From Alopecurus myosuroides (lineage: Eukaryota > Streptophyta > Magnoliopsida > Poales > Poaceae): DNA of 64,000 nt. Every line of letters begins with the position of its first letter. The stretch's first letter is position 1. The stretch lies in assembly GCA_028641055.1 (NCBI GenBank), contig CM054060.1, positions 238,728,833-238,792,832 on the forward strand, read 5' to 3'. The notes under the pieces were generated by a model. That model was not told where the DNA came from. It did no database searches and saw only the letters and a program-made list of their open reading frames with translations. Positions 35,001 to 46,523 of this stretch are shown here, in pieces. The position numbers were made by a program, and so were the translations under genes.

Positions 35001-37463
35001 TACTAGTATGTTGAGGTGTGATCTATTTGTTATCATAATATTCCTTAGGGGTATCATGTTAAGAAATGATTCACTATTGTGTGCTAAATTAAAATGGTTA
35101 CAAATAAAATAAATTCCATGAGATTGTTAGATTGTTTGTGAACAAATTAATATTGAGTGTTTGGATTTTTGAAAAGGTTTATATAACTTTCCATTGAATG
35201 CATAGCTACTGTTTGTGTACCATATACCATGCTCACTTGTTAGTAAATAATTAGGAAGGACATAAATTGCTAGAATTAATTTATGCTTGCCTAATAGTTG
35301 TTTCCTAGAAGTATTTTTGATATTTGTGCTTACTAACATTGTAAGATTTGCGTACTGTTAGAGGTTACATTTATGATCATGACTTGCTTGTTTTTATTTA
35401 AGCATCATGGTAGCATTGTTTGCTTGTCTAGTGATGAACTAGTGTCACCACTTGAAAATAGTGATTTTTGCTCTAGTATTGCAATATTTCATTTTATAAG
35501 TGTATAAGTTTATTATAGCATATTTAGGAAGTTATTTACTTCTGTTGTGATGCCATGAATTATTTAATTGCATGTGCTATGGTCATAGAATATAATTATC
35601 TCTTATAGCATGATTGCGTAGATTTTTCATACTAGTCTAGTATTAGTGCAGTCTTGTTTTCATGCCTTTTTGGTAGGAGTATTATCTTGAGTGATGTTTG
35701 TGTTTTGGATTGTTTTTATGTCTTTATTAATTGGTTATTAGGTACTTGTTGTTTAGTAATTTTTTTCATGATTGATGGATTCCAAAATCTCTAGTAAACA
35801 ATAACCTAATAAATAAATAGCCTATCCTTTTGTTGTGTGTTTTACTTGTTGTTTGGATTTTATTTAAGTGTTTGCCTTAAGCATGAGTTTTATACTTGTG
35901 TTATTTGTTGTGCTTAAGAGTATCTTATAAAACTAAAACATCCAACTAAATCATGAACACATTAAGTGACAGTTGCTTGTGGTGGATAATACCCACTGCC
36001 ATGGGTATTGTCATGCTTGTTGTTTTTATCATAGTAACCTAACCCTTTTTGCACCCACACGCTATATTTTTAGCTTCTTATATAACTTGTTGTGAGAGTG
36101 GTACACCACTCCATATATGTTATGTAAGATGTGGGATATGGTTTTTTACACCATACATAGTGCCTGACGATAGTTTTGAGACCGTGAGAGTTATGTGAGA
36201 TGGTTTTCATGTTATAGTTTCGAGAGAACTCGTGAGTGACCGTTTGTTCTGTATTTGTTGATTATCTTAGTTGTTTGCCCTTTAGACCCGAGTGTGTGTC
36301 TTTTATTTCCTTTACGACGCTAGAACGCGAAGAAGAAGAAGAAGCAGTTGTGGAGTTGTGCGTCAAGTTCAAGTTACTTCAAGGCCAGGGACATTAAGGG
36401 ACTTAAGGCAAGCCATCCTGATGCTTGCTGATATTACACTTATAATTATCTATCATGCATGTTTTACTTCTGAAAAGTTTTACAAAACTTTGATTTCCAA
36501 AAACTATTTTTGAAGTGAGTATCACTTCTATTATATATATACTATTACTATGCCATAAGTTAATACTTGGTGTTACAAAGCCCATAAGCCACCATATGGT
36601 ATTTATTACCATCACAAATATTAGTCCCTAAGTGGGCACCTTAAAATTGTGTTTTACAAAACAAAGTCTTTATGGAAAAACCCGGAGAAAAGGCGGAGCC
36701 TTATTCTCCGGAGGAATGTGGAAGTGGTCATTTTTGGGAAAAACCTGTTTTTCAAAAATGACACATAACCTAGTCTTCGCTGGACAACCTTTACCGTACT
36801 GCCACTCTAACCCAACATGGGCACGGGGCTTAACTGGAAGTTTATTCTTGTTAGTGTGTGTTCTATCTCAATTACTATAAGGGGCGTCGTACCCTCGAAC
36901 CGAAATGTCGCCAAAACTCCCAATGTTGAGACATAAAAAGTGTGGGATTAAGTTCTCCTCTGGTCGCAGCAGTGGGGTCCCTTGCCATGGCGCTGGTGGA
37001 CAAGGTGCCGGAGGAACCAGGCCCAACTGAAGAGATAGGCATATTCTAGCTTGAACATAGTGGAAGGTTAGGATCAGTTATCTGATGTTTTACATACTGT
37101 TGTTACAGTCCGTGGTTATTCACGGCAGGTGTACTGGATCTGGTGGATGTGTACACCTCTGCAGAGTACAACTTTTTCGAAGAAGCCGCGTCCTCGGATA
37201 TGGACAGTTGAATGGCCATGTAGCTAGCATTGTGTCAATGTTTTCAAAAAGAATGTTTTCAAGAAGGAGTTTTCAAAAAGAAGTTGAACTTGGGAAGTTT
37301 CGAAAGGAAGGAAATCTTGTACCATGGAGGTACCGGTGATGGAAAGCCAGAAGTTGTTTTACAAATAGAAAGGTTTTGCAAATAAAACTTTTCTACTCTA
37401 AGAAAGAATTCTGGAAAACTGATTCCAAGAAGTTTTGCAAAGAGAAAATACTCTTTTAACAAA
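32064..37463. repeat. Long non-coding LTR-like region, possible LARD
   Basis: A 5.4-kb stretch starting TGTCACACCCC, a typical long-LTR start, AT-rich with a GC-rich island near 33250-33640. I find no reverse transcriptase, gag or transposase motif on either strand. The region 36650-37460 is distinct, with TTTTCAAAAAG-type repeats and a GAAGAAGAAGAAG run near 36330. The right border is set by the LTR of element H. Orientation is probably + because TATA and splice donor read that way. A named family (for example a Sukkula-like LARD) cannot be confirmed by eye. Confidence 0.45.
33230..33640 (+). promoter_or_regulatory. TATA box, GC-rich first-exon-like island and splice donor
   Basis: CTATATATGACC near 33236 is followed by about 390 bp of C-rich sequence and by CCCCTCAG/GTGAGC near 33634, a good donor site, then by AT-rich intron-like sequence. 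It looks like the transcribed start of the long LTR. Confidence 0.45.
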
Positions 37464-38004
37464 TGTCGAGACATCGTAGTAGTTTTCATAGACGGGGGTG
37501 CCATGAGACTGCGGGTAGAGACGTGGGGGAACGGGATCGTGTTGTAGACAAAGACATAGGATTTACCCAGGTTCGGTACGTCGTGATAATACGACGTTCC
37601 TACTCCTGCAATCTCACTAATCAGGACTAAAGCTTGTGTATACAATTACAATGTGAGGTTCGGTTTAGCTATTCGCTGAGGATCAACTTCCCGGCGAGTT
37701 CGCCTATAGCTTCTTCTCTATCTATAATATCTCCCGTCCGACTTTATATAATAGCCGGGTTAGGGCATACAGAGTAGGAAACCTAGAAGACTACGGTAGC
37801 TATTAACTTGGAAAGTAAGGAATCCGCCTTCTCCTCCAAGCCAGATCACATGGGCCGTGACCCGGGTCCTTCTAGAATCCAGCTTTTGCGCGTCAGCTTA
37901 CTGGGCTGCCCAATAGACCATAGCCCACTACCACTTGGGCCACCCTGGTTAATCCGGCACTTTGACTACCATCTGATATACCCCTATTCAGTATATATCC
38001 GACA
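37464..38004 (-). repeat. 3' LTR of element H (541 bp)
   Basis: The + strand begins TGTCGAGAC and ends ATCCGACA, giving inverted TGTCG/CGACA ends. A minus-strand TATA box (TATTATATAAAG sense) lies at 37744-37752. It shares GATTTACCCAGGTTCGG (37560-37576) with element A's LTR. On the minus strand an open frame with in-frame ATG codons (words MAPPSMKTTTMSR) runs to the LTR end, as in the LTRs of A, G1 and G2. Confidence 0.72.
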
Positions 38005-38209
38005 GTAGCACCCAAGAAGGATTAAAACTCTGATTCGCCGTCTTTCGCCAAATGTATATTGTCCGAGAAGTATTGGTCAGCAGTCTTGATTCTTCTTTTT
38101 CCTCTTTTAAAATAGATGGTAACGTAAAACTCGGAATCCTGGAAATCCGGCTTTTCTCACACGATCCTTCGCGGAGAAGGAACCTCCTACATCAGTGCTT
38201 TAATCATGC

Positions 38210-38290
38210 TGACGTAAGGGACACGCGTTGATCATCCAACGTTCAAAAGAGTCGTTAGCACGTATCGTGACGGATTTCCGGCTATAAATA
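38210..38290 (+). promoter_or_regulatory. Promoter of the antisense gene of element H
   Basis: TGACGTAAGGGA at 38210-38221 is an as-1-like, TGA-factor type site. CTATAAATA at 38282-38290 is a good plant TATA box. The ATG follows 139 bp further in a favourable context (CCACCAAATGG). None of this is needed for the element's own minus-strand transcript. Confidence 0.6.
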
Positions 38291-38428
38291 GCCTTCTTCG
38301 TCCTCTCGAAAAACCTTCCGCTCCCACTTCCAACGCCATTATAGCGCCCAAGCTTCCGAGCAGAGAGAAATTTCCGAACGCGTATCACGTCCAAGACCTC
38401 ACCGGAGGCGAGCCAGCGCCGCCACCAA

Positions 38429-41115
38429 ATGGCCTCTTCGCCGTCTTCTCCCACCCACACCGTTGCGCAAGACATCGAGGATATCATCAACACGATGGAT
38501 CCTATGTTGGATTCCCCAACGCACGCCGGCGGCGAGCCTGTGAAGACCACGGGTACCGCGGCGGACGGAGGAAATCCTTCCGCCGCCGTGGATCTTGCAG
38601 GTTCAAGATCCGCTCCCTCTCCGCCGTTTGCTCCCGAGACGGCGGAGGAGAAAATCACGCTCGTTGGCGACGAGCTCGCGGCCGCGGAGGCCGCCGCGTC
38701 CGCCGCCGCCGGAGCCGACGAAGAAATGGAGACTGTCGGCAATTGGATTGCCTGCAGCATTCCACCGTCCCTCCTTCCAAACATGGAAAAGGAGGGGTTG
38801 GTGCTGAAAGGGAAGTGGCGGCTTCCGGAGGACGAGAACGAACCCATGCCGAACGACGGAGAACGGGTTCTTCTCTCCTTCCACCTTCTGAGAGGTATGG
38901 GATTGCCACCTTCTGCCTTCTTCCTCCAGGTCCTCTCCCATTACAATATCCAGCCCCACAACCTACCACCAAATTCTATTCTTTATATGGCCGGCTTTCA
39001 AGCCCTCTTCGAGGGTTTTCTAGGCATAGAACCTAGATTAGACTTCTCGCTATACTGCTTCGGGGTTAAGCGGAACTCTTCGGAGGGCGCACTCCCGACT
39101 TGCGGAAACATTTCCTTCACTCTTAGGAGATTTAGGGAGGATTGGTTCCCCAAGATCTAAACCTAGGAATCCGTCAAATTCTGAACGGGTTCCTTCTTTT
39201 AACATCCCGATGTCCCTTTCCCGAAAAAGGCCATCGGGGTTCCACCTTCCTCAAACACTGCTGCCGTTCCCCAAGAGAATTGGGGAACTGAAGCCGTCCA
39301 AGTTCTGCCGCCTGATCTTCTAAGGATCAAGCGGCGCATCGCCAAACTCACTTCCTCTGATCCGCCTCTAACCGGCATGGACACAGTCCTTTGCTGGTTG
39401 GACAGGCGGATCCAGCCGTTAGCCAACCATGGTGGCCGTCTCCTTTGCGAGTACACGGGCGCCGGCGACAAAATGCGGACAACCAGCAAAGACTGGGCCG
39501 TGAGAGATCTGCGGCGGCGCGTGAACCAGTTGGTCGCATCACGCGAACAATATGAAGCGAGTCGGCCAATGTATACGGCCGACAATCCGGCTCCCAAGGT
39601 ATTACTTCCGTCATTTGGGATCAAACTTTTCCATGTTTTCTCGGATTTTTCGCTTCTAACTCTGCTTTTTCTTTTCGACAGATTGCCGACCTTCCTGAGT
39701 CGGAGCTGGCCTCTGAAGCCGAATTGGAGGCGTTGCGCGCCACCTTTGCAGGTGGGCGAAAGCGCAAGAAGATCTCCTCCTCTGAGGAAATCATTGATCT
39801 TGACGGGGTTCCCGTCGCTACCTCCAGGTTAGATCATCCGGGTTATTTTCTTTTGCCAGAGTTTTCTTTTGTCTTCGGAGTTTTAACTTTTTCCGGATTT
39901 TTTGTTTTTAGCCTGCCTCCCTCCACCTTAAAGCCGAAGAAGCTGATGAGGCACAAAGTTGTGTCCAACAGAGGCTCTCAACCTTCTGCCGTCATCGCAC
40001 CGGACACACCGTCCACGATGGCGGACGAGCATGCCACAGCCCCCACCACCGAGTGTTTGGAGTCCAGCCAGCCCGTTGTGCCGGACACGGACACGAGGGA
40101 AAGGGCGGCTCCAGAGGTGGGAAATTCTTCTCGAACAACCGATGAGGAGATTTCCACCTTTGACAAGGACTTCAAGAACCTCAACGATGGCCTAAGCGCG
40201 GCCGGAATTCTTTTTGCGGAATACGCAAAAGAGTTCAATGAAAACTTGGCGGGTTTGCAGCGAATGAGCCAGGTATTTAACTCTAGCCCCCAAGCATTAA
40301 GAAAAATGTATACTTTTCGCCTTGATGCTTTTTAGTTACTCTTTTCCTTGTCGTGTTCCCGCAAACCGTTGAATCCATTAACATGGAAGTTTTCAATAAA
40401 CTTTCCATCAAGAATAAAGAAGTTAGAAATCTTCTTTCTATTCTTGATGTGAAAGAGGCGGAGCTGGCATCGTCTCAGCTGCAGCTGGTGGAAACAACAT
40501 GTATACTTTTCTCTCTGAAGTTTCTGATTCAGCTTTTTGTCTAAGTACTTTTCCCGAGTTTTATCTAAACTCGGAATTCTTTCCTTGCTTTCCAGCTGCT
40601 TTGGCTAAGGCCAAGGAGATAGCTGAAGATGCGGCAATGCTGCCAGTCTCCGTCTGGAGAATTTGGATCTTCATAAGGAACTTATGAAGGCCAAAAAAGA
40701 TCTGGAAGCCAGCAATCTGGCCCTTGGAGTTTCTCAATCCAAGGCTTCTGAACAGGCAGAGAAGGACAAGTCCACCATTCAGGACTTGGAAAACGCCTTA
40801 AATCTGCGCCTGGAGGAAGGCTCCGAAATCGACAAGATTCTCGGTAAGTTTATTTCATTTACCACTTTATCCATGTCTTGCTTTCTTTCTCTGCTTTTTC
40901 ACTTAACCTTTTGGCTGTTTTGTCTTGAAAAAACAGGAGATAACCCAGACCTTACTAGGATTGATAGAATCCGAGCCTTTGGGAAGGTGTGGACCGCGAT
41001 CAGAGCTGCAGGGATGCAGCTGATCAATAAGTTCCTTCCCACAAGGACTGGGGAGTTCTCGGAAGTTGAGAAACTTCCGGGTGCTATCTTGGAGGTGGCG
41101 GAGTCCAGGGAGTCC
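38429..41115 (+). pseudogene. Spliced antisense gene of element H (putative gypsy-type transposon domain), truncated
   Basis: Starts at ATG 38429. The first exon has an Ala/Pro/Glu-rich region followed by a domain I recognise as the plant 'putative gypsy type transposon' family (Pfam Transposase_28): FHLLRGMGLPPSAFFLQVLSHYNI, HNLPPNSILYMAGF, EGFLGIEPRLDFSLY. A stop at 39158 implies a frameshift before the next coding block (from about 39340). Introns with matching phase lie at 39599-39681 and 39828-39911; a further donor stands at 40273, then a predicted coiled-coil part (KDLEASNLALG, STIQDLENAL), a donor near 40843 and an acceptor near 40935. A one-base shift lies near 40640. Coding ends at 41115 where the LTR of G1 begins. 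The domain is known from extra ORFs of Tat-lineage elements; its function is unknown. Confidence 0.68.
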
Positions 41116-41596
41116 TGATGGAGGGATGATAACCCGGTAGGCTAACGCCAAGAAGTAACTCGGCCCAAAGGACGCTGCGCAAGACCCGGCTTAGGGAAAA
41201 GGAGTTTCTAGAAGGCCCAGGAGTGTAGGCCTCATGACCCGGATTGTGGGTTCCGATAAGGAAGTTTAGGGTTTGTAAGCAGTGTCTGGGTAGGATTCAG
41301 AGGACGCCTTGGAGCGTAAGCCAGGGGGCCCGGATATTATATAAGCCTGCCCCTAGGGTTAGATTAGACAAGCTTGAGCGAGAACACAATCGCCATATTA
41401 CGAGGTATCGAGTATCCATTGTAACACGAGAGTTGAGATAATATATTCAGATCGGAGACTCGGCGACTTGATTGCCGGCTGCCAGATCGTATATCAACAT
41501 GGTCTCCTTTGAGCTAAACCCTCTCCCAAACACCAGAGTCGATTTGCCCCAAGACAAGTTACCCCCGGTAACGTCTGCCGTGATTATCCCACGACA
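41116..41596 (+). repeat. 5' LTR of element G1 (481 bp)
   Basis: TGATGGAGGGATGATAACCC to CCCACGACA; TATATAAG at 41338-41345. Aligns throughout with 57279-57756. The putative primer site, TTGGCACCCACCGTGGGG, follows after one base. The gag ATG (41499) lies inside this LTR. Confidence 0.82.
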
Positions 41597-44500
41597 GTTG
41601 GCACCCACCGTGGGGCCTACGTCCAAGGGTGTTTACATCACGGGAGAAGCTCGGGAGAACATGAAGAACCTCGTCATCGGCGAGATCTACACCAACCCCG
41701 AAGGAGAGAAGATGGTGGACGATTTTCGCTGGGGGGCAGAGTCAGATCTGCTCGAATCCGGATCTGTCGTGACAATCGGCCGGATCAACGTCTTCATCGG
41801 CATGGTACGTACGTCCGGTTCAATCCCTGACGATTTTGGATTTGATTCTGTGTCAGGGGAGGCCACCTGCGTTCAGTCGGATGGAGAGGAATCGGTCGGG
41901 ACGATAGATCCGACCGAAGAGCCCACCACGAAGAGGGAACAGCTGGAGAGACCGGCATGGACCCCGCGTGGCCGGGTTATGAGAGAAGATGATACCGAGT
42001 CTATCTTGCACCTGCTGGAGGACCGGTACGAGGAGGATAGCAGTGATGAGGAAGAATATGAATCTGCGCCAAGCATTGTGCGCCAGGTCGCGGTCTACAC
42101 GGCTCCTGCAACCAATCTTAATCAGGGGAACGTGACCGCGGCCACCGTCGGAGCGGCACAAGCATTGGCCCAGCAGCAAAATCCGATTGACGGAAACCCG
42201 GTTCTGGCCCGGGTTGATGGAGAATCGGCTTCAGTTACCAGCCGAGCGGCGGATAGTGAGTTGCAGGCGAACACGTTCAGATATCTGGCGAACCGGACAC
42301 CAGGGGCGGGTCCTTCAAATCCGCAACACCCGGCCCTGTTCAACAACAACATGATCCTGGATCCCACCGTTCTAGCCACAGTCATAACCCCGGAAAACAC
42401 GGTGGAACGTGTTAGGGATCTGGATGTAGCCCGTCGTGCATTGGAGCAACAGAGAAGACAAGTGGAAGCAGAAAAGCAAGGGGTAGCCACGCGCCAGCGT
42501 GAGCTGGATGCATTGGAGAACCGGCTCCGGGAAGAGACAACCAGAGTGCATCAAAGGCACCAGACTAGATTACCGGCAATGGGTGGAGTAATTAACCCGG
42601 CCGCGCTATTCATCACACCTCAGGATCAACCAATTCCAGCTGCGAATCCAGGAACTGTACATCAGCCCGTAACTGGAGGAGCACAGCCGGTAAACGTGCA
42701 GGCCGGGTTACCCACATTACAGACTGGAGTTACTGCCGGCAATACAATACCACCACCACCGCCATCACGATTTCGCACGCTGGAAGGTCATTACAACAAC
42801 CCCATGGACAATGTATATGCAGCAACACTCGCATTGAATCAAATCCCCGTAAGAGAGTCACCCCATGCAGAGGAGACCCGGCGGGCGATAGATCTATTGC
42901 GCACTGCGGTGGCGCAGCAAGTTAATTACCCGGATAACAGAAGTGGAATGCATGGGACACCATATATCAGCCAGCAACGAGGCAATACCGGCAATATTCA
43001 GACAAGTTCAGCGCGGCGGAGGGCAGAGCAGCAGCAAATGCCGCCTCCTCCCCGCGTTCAGGCAGTACCAGCGGCATCAGCAGCGCAAGCTATTGTGGAT
43101 AGTTCCAGAGCCAGGAGAGCCGCGGCCGGGTCTGCGGTGCACGGACCAGCAGCAGTGCCGCGTCCAGCCGTACCCCCCGCAGGTTCGCACGTTTCCCGAG
43201 TGAGGCCAGTTCCGACTAATCTCGCTGGGCCTAAGTGTCTGTCGGATAACATCAGGGCTGAGTCTTACCCGGATAAATTCAAGGAACCGGGTAAAGTAGT
43301 GAATTATGAGCCGACTATGGATCCCGAAACATGGTTGAGCAGTTATGAGATGGCTATGTCGATTCGCAACGCATCTGACAATCTTCAAGCCAAGTTCATG
43401 TACTTAATGATGTCAGAAGGAGCAGCAAAGTTATGGTTCAACAATTTGCCGGAAGGATCTATCAAGTCATGGGAGGAGTTGAAAACTGCGTTTATCAAGC
43501 ACTTTCATGGGACGTGCAGGAAGCTATTTACTATTGATGACCTAGAACGGTGTGTCCAGAAGAAGGGAGAATCAGCGCGCAGCTGGGTGCGCCGAGTTAT
43601 GGAGATACTTCACTCATCTACAGATATTCAGCCCAAGGATGCGTTACAAGCTATGGCAAAGACGTGCAAGTACATACCTTTGGTGCAAAAGTTAACTCGC
43701 ATGAAATCCAGTAGGAATGCTTCAGAGGTTACGATGGGAGAGCTAACGGACGCATCCAACAAGCACGCTGCAACGGATACTACAAAAGAGGACGTCGATG
43801 ACAAGAAAGCAAAAGCAAACACAAGTAATAATGGAAGAACCGGCAATGGATCAACGCCGGGTAACAATGGAGGTAACAATGGGAACAACCAGAACAAGCG
43901 CCCGTTTGAGGGAAGCTCCGAGTTTGTCGCCAGTACAGAAGCCGGGTCTTCGAGACCTAGGGCAGAAGGAAATTTCAATGGAGGAAACCACAACGGAGGA
44001 AATTATCAAGGGCCGCCAAGGCCGGGTAACAACTGAGATATCTTCAGAATGGCGTGCCCAAAGCACAACAGGAACGGTAGGCCGGCTAACCACTCATTGG
44101 AGCAGTGTGCGGACCTACAGAGATGGAAGAATGAGGAAGTAAACAAGGCTATGCGAGGTGCAGGTCGGGGAGGAGGACCGGGTCCGGGTGGAAACCCGGG
44201 CAACGGACCACCCCCAGCCGGTAACCCAGCAGGAGGAAACCCGGGTAACAACCAGGGGGGCTGGAGGTTTGCAAGCTAACCCCAAGCAGTTGGGACAGTA
44301 TCACGTGCATACTACAGGAATTTCCAACAAGGATAAAAAGATACTGAAAAAGGCGGTAAACTCGGTTTCCTCGGCCGTTCCGAGATACCTGAGATGGTCG
44401 GAGCAGGATGTAACGTGGAGCAGAAGAGATCACCCGGAAAGGATAGAACACCCGGGAGTCTTAGCATTGGTGGTTGCACCGCAGGTTAATGGTTATGAGC

Positions 44501-44975
44501 TGAAAAAGGTCTTAATGGACGGTGGAAGTAGCATCAACATCTTATATTGGGAAACCTTTCTACGCATGGGTCTCAAGGAGTCCCAGCTACAGAAGAGTTC
44601 AACAGTTTTTCACGGGATTGTGCCGGGTCACTCAGCGTGGCCCGAAGGAAAGATCACATTGGAGGTTGCTTTTGGAGAATCGAAGGACAATTTCCGGGTT
44701 GAGCGGCTCACTTTCGAGGTGGTTAAGTTGCGCAGCGCTTATCACACGCTATTCGGGAGGCCGGCTTACGCTAAGTTCATGGCCAGGCCGTGTTATGTGT
44801 ACCTACAGCTAAAACTCCCGGGTCCCAAGCAGACCATCACCATACATGGGAGCCGGGATATAGCGGCTGAGTGCGATGAAGGAGACGCGGCAATGGCGGA
44901 GCAAGCTTGTAGAAAAGAGGAACTCAAGTACTACCGGTCTCAAGTAGACCCGGATGACAGAACATCATTAAAGAG
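41499..44975 (+). pseudogene. Gag-protease of element G1
   Basis: Starts at ATG 41499, 98 nt before the LTR end, and reads through LTR end and primer site (PRQLAPTVGP). Around residues 285-350 there is a helical Arg/Glu/Gln-rich part (RRALEQQRRQVEAEKQ). The gag capsid domain is at roughly residues 590-730 (DPETWLSSYEMAM, AAKLWFNNLPEGSI, FIKHFHGTC, RSWVRRVMEILH). A TGA at 44034 replaces a Trp codon kept in G2. The finger-like CPKHNRNGRPANHSLEQC follows, then a G-run frameshift near 44260, then a protease with MDGGSSINI. Coding ends at the AAGAG target site of the Copia. Without these two lesions it would match G2; it is a decayed Gag-Pro. Confidence 0.85.
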
Positions 44976-46470
44976 TGAAAGCTCATGATCCCTCTAATGA
45001 TTTTGGTGATGATGCTAACACGGATATCTCCTATCTAACAATGTGGTTCAGCCTGTGCAGCTATTACTTTAGATGATCATCGATATATCCTCGTCAAAAG
45101 ATCAAAGAGAAGATCACTAATGTGGAAATTCAGCCACCGGATTTTTCAGTATACAGGGCGGAAATTCCGGATCCTATGGAGCGGATTATCCGGCCCCTCA
45201 CCGGAAATTTCCGGCCACTCTTCTGGCTTCCACGAAAACGACTAAGTATTTTCATGCCCGCGCACAGAAGCCAGGGCGGAAATTTGCCCCGGAAATTTCC
45301 GGGCCAAAAATCCGGCCTTCAAGGACTTAGCAGAATTTGGTCTTCTTCGCATTGCCCGCGCACAGAGATGGGGGCGGAAATTCAGTCCGGAAATTTCCGG
45401 GCCCGGACATTTCAATTATCCGCCCCCCGGATATTTCAATATTCCGGGCATCAAAGTCCTTAGCCATTTTTCTATCTGAAGTTGATGCCCGCGCACAGAA
45501 GGTGGGGCGGAAATTTGCCCCGGAAATTTCCGTAGCAAAAATCCGGCCCTTGGTCCTTAGCAGTTTTTCATCAATGTGTTGGTGCCTGCGCACAGAGATG
45601 GGGGCGGAATATTGGGGCGGAAATTTCCGCCCCCGGATATTTCAATTATCCGCCCCCCGGAATTTTCAATTATCCGGCCACTTCCGACCGGAATATTCCG
45701 GCCTTTAGCCCGGAAATTTCCGGTCCCGCAGGACTGCAACGGTCAGATTTTGGAGGAGCCTATAAATAGTTGTCTTCTTCCTCTAGATAGGTAGCTCGTC
45801 CATTCCTCTCTCTCCTCCATTGTTGTAGAGCTCAAATCGCCCCGATCTCCCTCCTCCTCCAACCAAACTCGATGCCCTTCAAGGATCTCATGGAGGAGGT
45901 CTAGATCTACCTTTCCACCAAGCCAAAACGTGTGTACCCACACCACAACTCTTGGGATCTTGTAATCTCTTGGTTGCTTTGTCATCCAAGGGAAACCCTA
46001 GTGCTTGTAGCTTCCACCTTGTAGCAAGAAGCTTCGATTGTTGAGAGCCTCCATCTCACTTGTGGAGTAGCCTCAACCCCTTGTAAAGGTTTGGTCAACG
46101 CCTTCAAGTCGACCTCATAGTGGAAACGAGAATCTCCCTCACCGGAGAAGCTCAAGGAGAACAAGGTGTGCACATCCGTGCTATTGAGGAGCGCCTAGGT
46201 GGCTCCCCACCTCTCCAACGTAGACGTACTTCTTTTAAGAAGGAACTACGGGAAACATATCCTTGTCTCCGTGTTTTCACTTGTTGTTATCTTGTACCAT
46301 TCCTTTATTTCCGCTGCTACTTGCTTCTTATCACCTAGGGTTTTCACTTAGTTGCACATTTAGGTAATCAAGCATTTACTTTCGTAAAAGCCCCATTAAA
46401 AGTGAAAAAGGAGTAAAATTTGTAGGTCACCTATTCACCCCCCCCTCTAGTTGACCATATTGCACTTTCA
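44976..46470 (+). repeat. 5' LTR of the Copia, with palindrome array in U3
   Basis: TGAAAGCTCATG to TTGCACTTTCA. The U3 part has six exact GGAAATTTCC palindromes (45203, 45291, 45389, 45522, 45619, 45712) inside diverged repeats of about 110 bp that each begin GCCCGCGCACAGA or similar. The TATA box TATAAATAG is at 45761-45769. R/U5 follows and ends with the C-rich CACCTATTCACCC word shared with the fragment at 31496. Confidence 0.92.
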
Positions 46471-46471
46471 A

Positions 46472-46485
46472 TTGGTATCAGAGCC
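46472..46485 (+). other. Primer-binding site of the Copia
   Basis: TTGGTATCAGAGCC, complementary to the 3' end of initiator tRNA-Met, one base after the 5' LTR. Confidence 0.88.
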
Positions 46486-46523
46486 TCGGCTCTTGTATCG
46501 GGCTTAACCGCCTAAGAGTGATC

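Larger units (their letters stand above)
37464..41115 (-). mobile_element. Element H: 3' end of a Tat-type Gypsy element
   Basis: The 3' LTR (37464-38004) faces an antisense (+ strand) gene at 38429, the layout of Tat-lineage elements with an extra antisense ORF between pol and the 3' LTR. The rest of H lies right of element G1, whose LTR starts at 41116 inside the antisense gene, and outside the window. No gag or pol of H is visible. Confidence 0.72.

Noticed and set aside
38210..38290. An integrated caulimovirus promoter (as-1 word and TATA as in 35S)
   Set aside because: The similarity is one 12-base word and a generic TATA box; no pararetrovirus coding lies near, and the downstream gene is of the Tat antisense type.
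38429..39160. A DNA transposon transposase gene
   Set aside because: The domain is named Transposase_28 but is found in Tat retrotransposon extra ORFs; no terminal inverted repeats or DDE motif are seen.
45203..45721. CRISPR-like or satellite array in the LTR
   Set aside because: The repeats are irregularly spaced, diverged and embedded in a U3 region of a plant retrotransposon; they are palindromic promoter words, not a CRISPR.
45203..45721. NF-kappaB binding sites (GGAAATTTCC resembles the kappaB motif)
   Set aside because: Plants have no Rel/NF-kappaB factors; only the dyad symmetry is taken as meaningful.
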